A stretch of 64,000 nucleotides of DNA from an uncultured Pseudomonadales bacterium (GTDB lineage Bacteria > Pseudomonadota > Gammaproteobacteria > Pseudomonadales > Azotimanducaceae), in contig OY282519.1 of NCBI GenBank assembly GCA_958296405.1, positions 372,001-436,000 of the forward strand. Reading direction: 5' to 3'. The translations under genes and the position numbers were made by a program. The notes under the pieces are model-generated. The model saw nothing but the letters and a program-made list of their open reading frames with translations, did no database searches and had not been told where the DNA came from. Positions 59,040 through 64,000 of this stretch are shown piece after piece (positions within the stretch are counted from its first letter, which is position 1; each line of letters opens with the position of its first letter).

Positions 59040-59459
59040 TCACGGCAACTCCGGCCGTCGCCGCCGCGCCTTCACTTCGGTGCGCCGCCGCTTCGCCTCG
59101 CGGCGGCTTGCCTTCGCGGCCTTGGAAGGCTGTGTGGGAATGCGCCGCCTGGGCGCCTGCCGCGCCGCCGCCAGCAATGCAGACAACCGCGCCAACGCCG
59201 CGGCGCGATTGCGGCCTTGCATGCGGTGCGTGTCTGCAACGATGACGATGTCGCCCTCGCGCGTGAGCCGCCGCCCAGCGAGTTTCTCGGCGCGTTGCCG
59301 CACCGGGCCGGGCAACCCCGCCGCGGCCAAGTTCAGTCGACACTCCGCGGCCGTCGCCACCTTGTTGACATGCTGGCCGCCCGGCCCCGAAGCGCGCGCA
59401 AACCGCCAGCTCAGCGCCGCTGCCGGCACCTGCACGCCGCCTAGTTCAACCATCGCCAT
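59040..59459 (-). CDS. arfB: ArfB, ribosome-rescue peptidyl-tRNA hydrolase
   Basis: A 139-residue release-factor-like protein (YaeJ) that frees ribosomes stalled on truncated mRNA. It has the catalytic GGQ in ASGPGGQHVNKVATAAECR and the basic C-terminal tail (RREAKRRRTEVKARRRR) that occupies the empty mRNA channel. Starts at ATG 59459 or 59453; the frame is open to 59525. A standard stand-alone gene. Confidence 0.93.
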   Translation of the reverse strand: MAMVELGGVQVPAAALSWRFARASGPGGQHVNKVATAAECRLNLAAAGLPGPVRQRAEKLAGRRLTREGDIVIVADTHRMQGRNRAAALARLSALLAAARQAPRRRIPTQPSKAAKASRREAKRRRTEVKARRRRPELP

Positions 59460-59565
59460 CACCTGCCCATTGTCGCCGAGCGCGTAGGCGCCCGGATAGA
59501 AGCAGTGTCCACAGCGCCGCCGCACGCGCTACGCTTGCCGCTCCCGCAAGCCACAGCGAGCGCCA

Positions 59566-60321
59566 ATGCTGACGCAGCAAGAGATTCGTCAATACCAGCA
59601 AGATGGCTATGTGATCCCGAACTTCCGGCTCGACGAAGATGCGCTTGAAGCGATCCGCGCCGCCCACACGCGGCTGCTCGCCGCGCACCCCCGCTTCTCG
59701 GACTATTGCCCAGCGCTGCTCGCCTTCGACCAGTGGTTTCTCAACATCGCCCGCCGCGCCGAGATTCTGGACATGGTGGAGCAACTGGTCGGGCCAGATT
59801 TCGCCCTATGGAACTCCAGCTTCTTCGCCAAGCCGGCGAAAGTGGGCACCAAGACGCCGTGGCACCAAGATGGCGAGTACTGGCCGATTCGGCCGCTCGC
59901 CACCTGCTCCGTGTGGATCGCGGTGGATGCGGCAACCCCGGCCAACGGCTGCCTGCGTGTCATCCCCGGTTCGCACCGCCGCCGCGAGCTTGGCCGGCAC
60001 GATGTCAACAAAGGCCCCGGCTTGAGCCTGCCGCTTGAGATTCGCGCCGATGAGTTCGACGCCGCCGGCGCGCGAGACATCGTGCTCGAAGCTGGGCAAG
60101 TGTCCTTGCACGACGTGTTCTTGATCCACGGCTCCGAACCGAACCGTTCGAAGACGCCGCGGCGCGGCATGACATTGCGCTACATGCCCACCACCTCGGT
60201 GTATCGACGCGACCTCGCGGACGACAGTCGCAACGGCCCGCTGGCGATGTCCCAGCGCACGCTGTTCCTGATGCGCGGCGCCGACCGCAGCGGCGTGAAC
60301 GATTTTTCGCCGCGCCACTAG
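59566..60321 (+). CDS. Phytanoyl-CoA dioxygenase (PhyH) family Fe(II)/2-oxoglutarate oxygenase
   Basis: A 251-residue non-heme iron oxygenase. Iron ligands are His100 and Asp102 in PWHQDGEYW and His188 in FLIHGSEPN; Arg194 is placed to bind 2-oxoglutarate. The sequence is complete (MLTQQEIRQYQQDGYVIPN at the start). Members hydroxylate diverse small molecules, and several PhyH genes per genome are common in marine and symbiotic bacteria. Substrate unknown. Confidence 0.88.
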   Translation: MLTQQEIRQYQQDGYVIPNFRLDEDALEAIRAAHTRLLAAHPRFSDYCPALLAFDQWFLNIARRAEILDMVEQLVGPDFALWNSSFFAKPAKVGTKTPWHQDGEYWPIRPLATCSVWIAVDAATPANGCLRVIPGSHRRRELGRHDVNKGPGLSLPLEIRADEFDAAGARDIVLEAGQVSLHDVFLIHGSEPNRSKTPRRGMTLRYMPTTSVYRRDLADDSRNGPLAMSQRTLFLMRGADRSGVNDFSPRH

Positions 60322-60377
60322 CCACCAGAAGGCGGAGGGCCGGCGCGTCAGGAGACGCCGGCGAGCCTTGGCCCCGC

Positions 60378-61379
60378 TCAGGTCTCGACGCGGTACACCC
60401 GCGTTGCCGTGTCGTGGAACAGCGCGGCCTTCTCGTCGGCGGAGCACCCTGCGGCGATCTTCTTGAAGGAGTTCCACAGCACATGGAACGAAGCGCTTTG
60501 CTTATCCACGGGGAAGTTGCTCTCGAACATGCAGCGGTGCGGGCCGAAGCAATCGATCATGTGCAGGTAATAATCCCGTGTGGCCGCCACCAATTCATCA
60601 GACGTGGCCGGCAAGGCGCGCTTGTGGAAGCCGAAGCCGTTGATGGGCATCACCAACCCACCCAGCTTGGCGACGACGTTGGAACATGCCGCGAGCGCCG
60701 CCATGTCCACCTTCCACTGCTCGAAAATCTCCGCCCGCTTGCCCTCGTAGGGGCCGATGCCAAGCGGCCCGCCAAAGTGATCGAGCACGATGGGCTGGTG
60801 CGGGAACGCCCGCGCAAGGTCCACCAACTCGGAGATTTGTGGGTGGTAGAGCCAAGCGTCGAACGTGAGGCCGCGTTTGCCAAGCTCCGCGAAGCCGGCG
60901 CGAAACGTTTTGTCCGCCAGCAATCCCCGCGTGGGGTTGGTGTGTGAGTTGCGCACCGCATCGCTCGCATCCCAGCCGGAAGCGTGGCGGATGCCGCGAA
61001 ACCGGCCGCTCGCCGCCATGTGCGCATCCAACGCTTCCCCCGCCGCGGCGCCCAAGGTGAGATCGACGAAGCCGACGATGGCGGCGCACATGCGCCCCGC
61101 GCCATAGCCGCCGCTCGCGCTCATCGCGGCCACGCCGTTCACAAACTCCGTTTCGCCGAGCGAACGCAGCGCCGCGGGGCCATCGGCGCGGTACATGGCC
61201 GCGCACTCCATGAACACCGTGGAGACAACGTTGTGGCCGCTATCCGTGTCGGCAAGCAGTTCATCGAGCAGATAGCGGTTGCGGGGGTGATCCCACAGGT
61301 GGTGGTGCGGGTCGCAGATGGGCAACTGCGGTTCCAGTATGTCTTCCTGCACTTGGGCAAGCCATGTGGCGGCATCCAT
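60378..61379 (-). CDS. Amidohydrolase-2 family metal-dependent hydrolase
   Basis: A 333-residue TIM-barrel hydrolase of the amidohydrolase-2 (lactonase/decarboxylase) group. The N-terminal metal motif is ICDPHHHLWD (residues 21-30). Later features are IVLDHFGGPLG with a catalytic His and the C-terminal CMFESNFPVDKQ. Its substrate could be a lactone or a carboxylated ring compound. It lies 26 bases upstream of nothing co-directional except the class III alcohol dehydrogenase gene behind it, which is transcribed in the same direction. Confidence 0.82.
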   Translation of the reverse strand: MDAATWLAQVQEDILEPQLPICDPHHHLWDHPRNRYLLDELLADTDSGHNVVSTVFMECAAMYRADGPAALRSLGETEFVNGVAAMSASGGYGAGRMCAAIVGFVDLTLGAAAGEALDAHMAASGRFRGIRHASGWDASDAVRNSHTNPTRGLLADKTFRAGFAELGKRGLTFDAWLYHPQISELVDLARAFPHQPIVLDHFGGPLGIGPYEGKRAEIFEQWKVDMAALAACSNVVAKLGGLVMPINGFGFHKRALPATSDELVAATRDYYLHMIDCFGPHRCMFESNFPVDKQSASFHVLWNSFKKIAAGCSADEKAALFHDTATRVYRVET

Positions 61380-61405
61380 GTTTCTCTCCCTGCTGAACGA
61401 CGGCC

Positions 61406-64000
<2,595 letters not shown>

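Overview
The window is a GC-rich (about two-thirds G+C by eye), gene-dense chromosome segment from a gammaproteobacterium. The assignment rests on gene neighbourhoods typical of that class: rsmI/lpoA-yraN-dolP, zapE-rplM-rpsI-petABC-sspA-sspB, hisD/murA-ibaG, yrbG-kdsC-lptCAB-rpoN-hpf-ptsN-npr, tRNA-Gln-prs-rplY-pth-ychF and cdsA-rseP-bamA. The lineage cannot be fixed by eye. The metabolic tail (phytanoyl-CoA dioxygenase, amidohydrolase, LLM oxidoreductase, dimethylformamidase-like protein, class III alcohol dehydrogenase) is of a kind often seen in environmental or symbiotic gammaproteobacteria.

Layout. 1-3.3 kb: the 5' part of rsmI (leftward) and the envelope genes lpoA, yraN and dolP. 3.3-13 kb: a leftward housekeeping block with sspB/sspA, the bc1 complex (petC, petB, petA), rpsI, rplM, zapE, hisD, murA and ibaG. 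The place where hisG is often found holds a lower-GC lipoprotein gene flanked by a near-identical 30-bp direct repeat. 13-22 kb: a rightward LPS-transport and nitrogen-PTS block (yrbG, kdsC with an Arg/Gly-rich extension, lptC, lptA, lptB, rpoN, hpf, ptsN, npr, mgtE) and an SDR gene. 22-28 kb: leftward dinG, ychF, pth, rplY, prs and tRNA-Gln. 28-40 kb is accessory DNA: an orphan MqsA-like regulator, a complete ISNCY-family insertion sequence with a 15-bp target duplication, a nitronate-monooxygenase-like gene, an MmeI-like single-chain restriction-modification enzyme, and a four-gene leftward operon of membrane proteins. 40-49 kb: a fused HMG-CoA reductase/mevalonate kinase gene, then cdsA, rseP, bamA and a DUF4153 protein. 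49-64 kb: transporters and catabolic enzymes, with a small rearranged patch (truncated HicB-like antitoxin, DprA-like gene, duplicated hydrolase fragment), ending in a SulP transporter that runs off the window.

Two observations stand out. The operon at 35.2-40.0 kb encodes a TolQ/ExbB/MotA-like four-helix protein with a long coiled-coil tail, a single-helix ExbD/MotB-like partner carrying a Glu in its membrane helix, a vWA-like lipoprotein and a four-helix coiled-coil membrane protein. It looks like an ion-driven motor complex that I cannot match to a described system. Separately, two MEP-pathway genes are missing from their usual sites (ispE beside tRNA-Gln/prs, and dxr between cdsA and rseP), while a one-polypeptide HMG-CoA reductase plus mevalonate kinase lies directly upstream of cdsA. 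This suggests that the organism makes isoprenoids through mevalonate.
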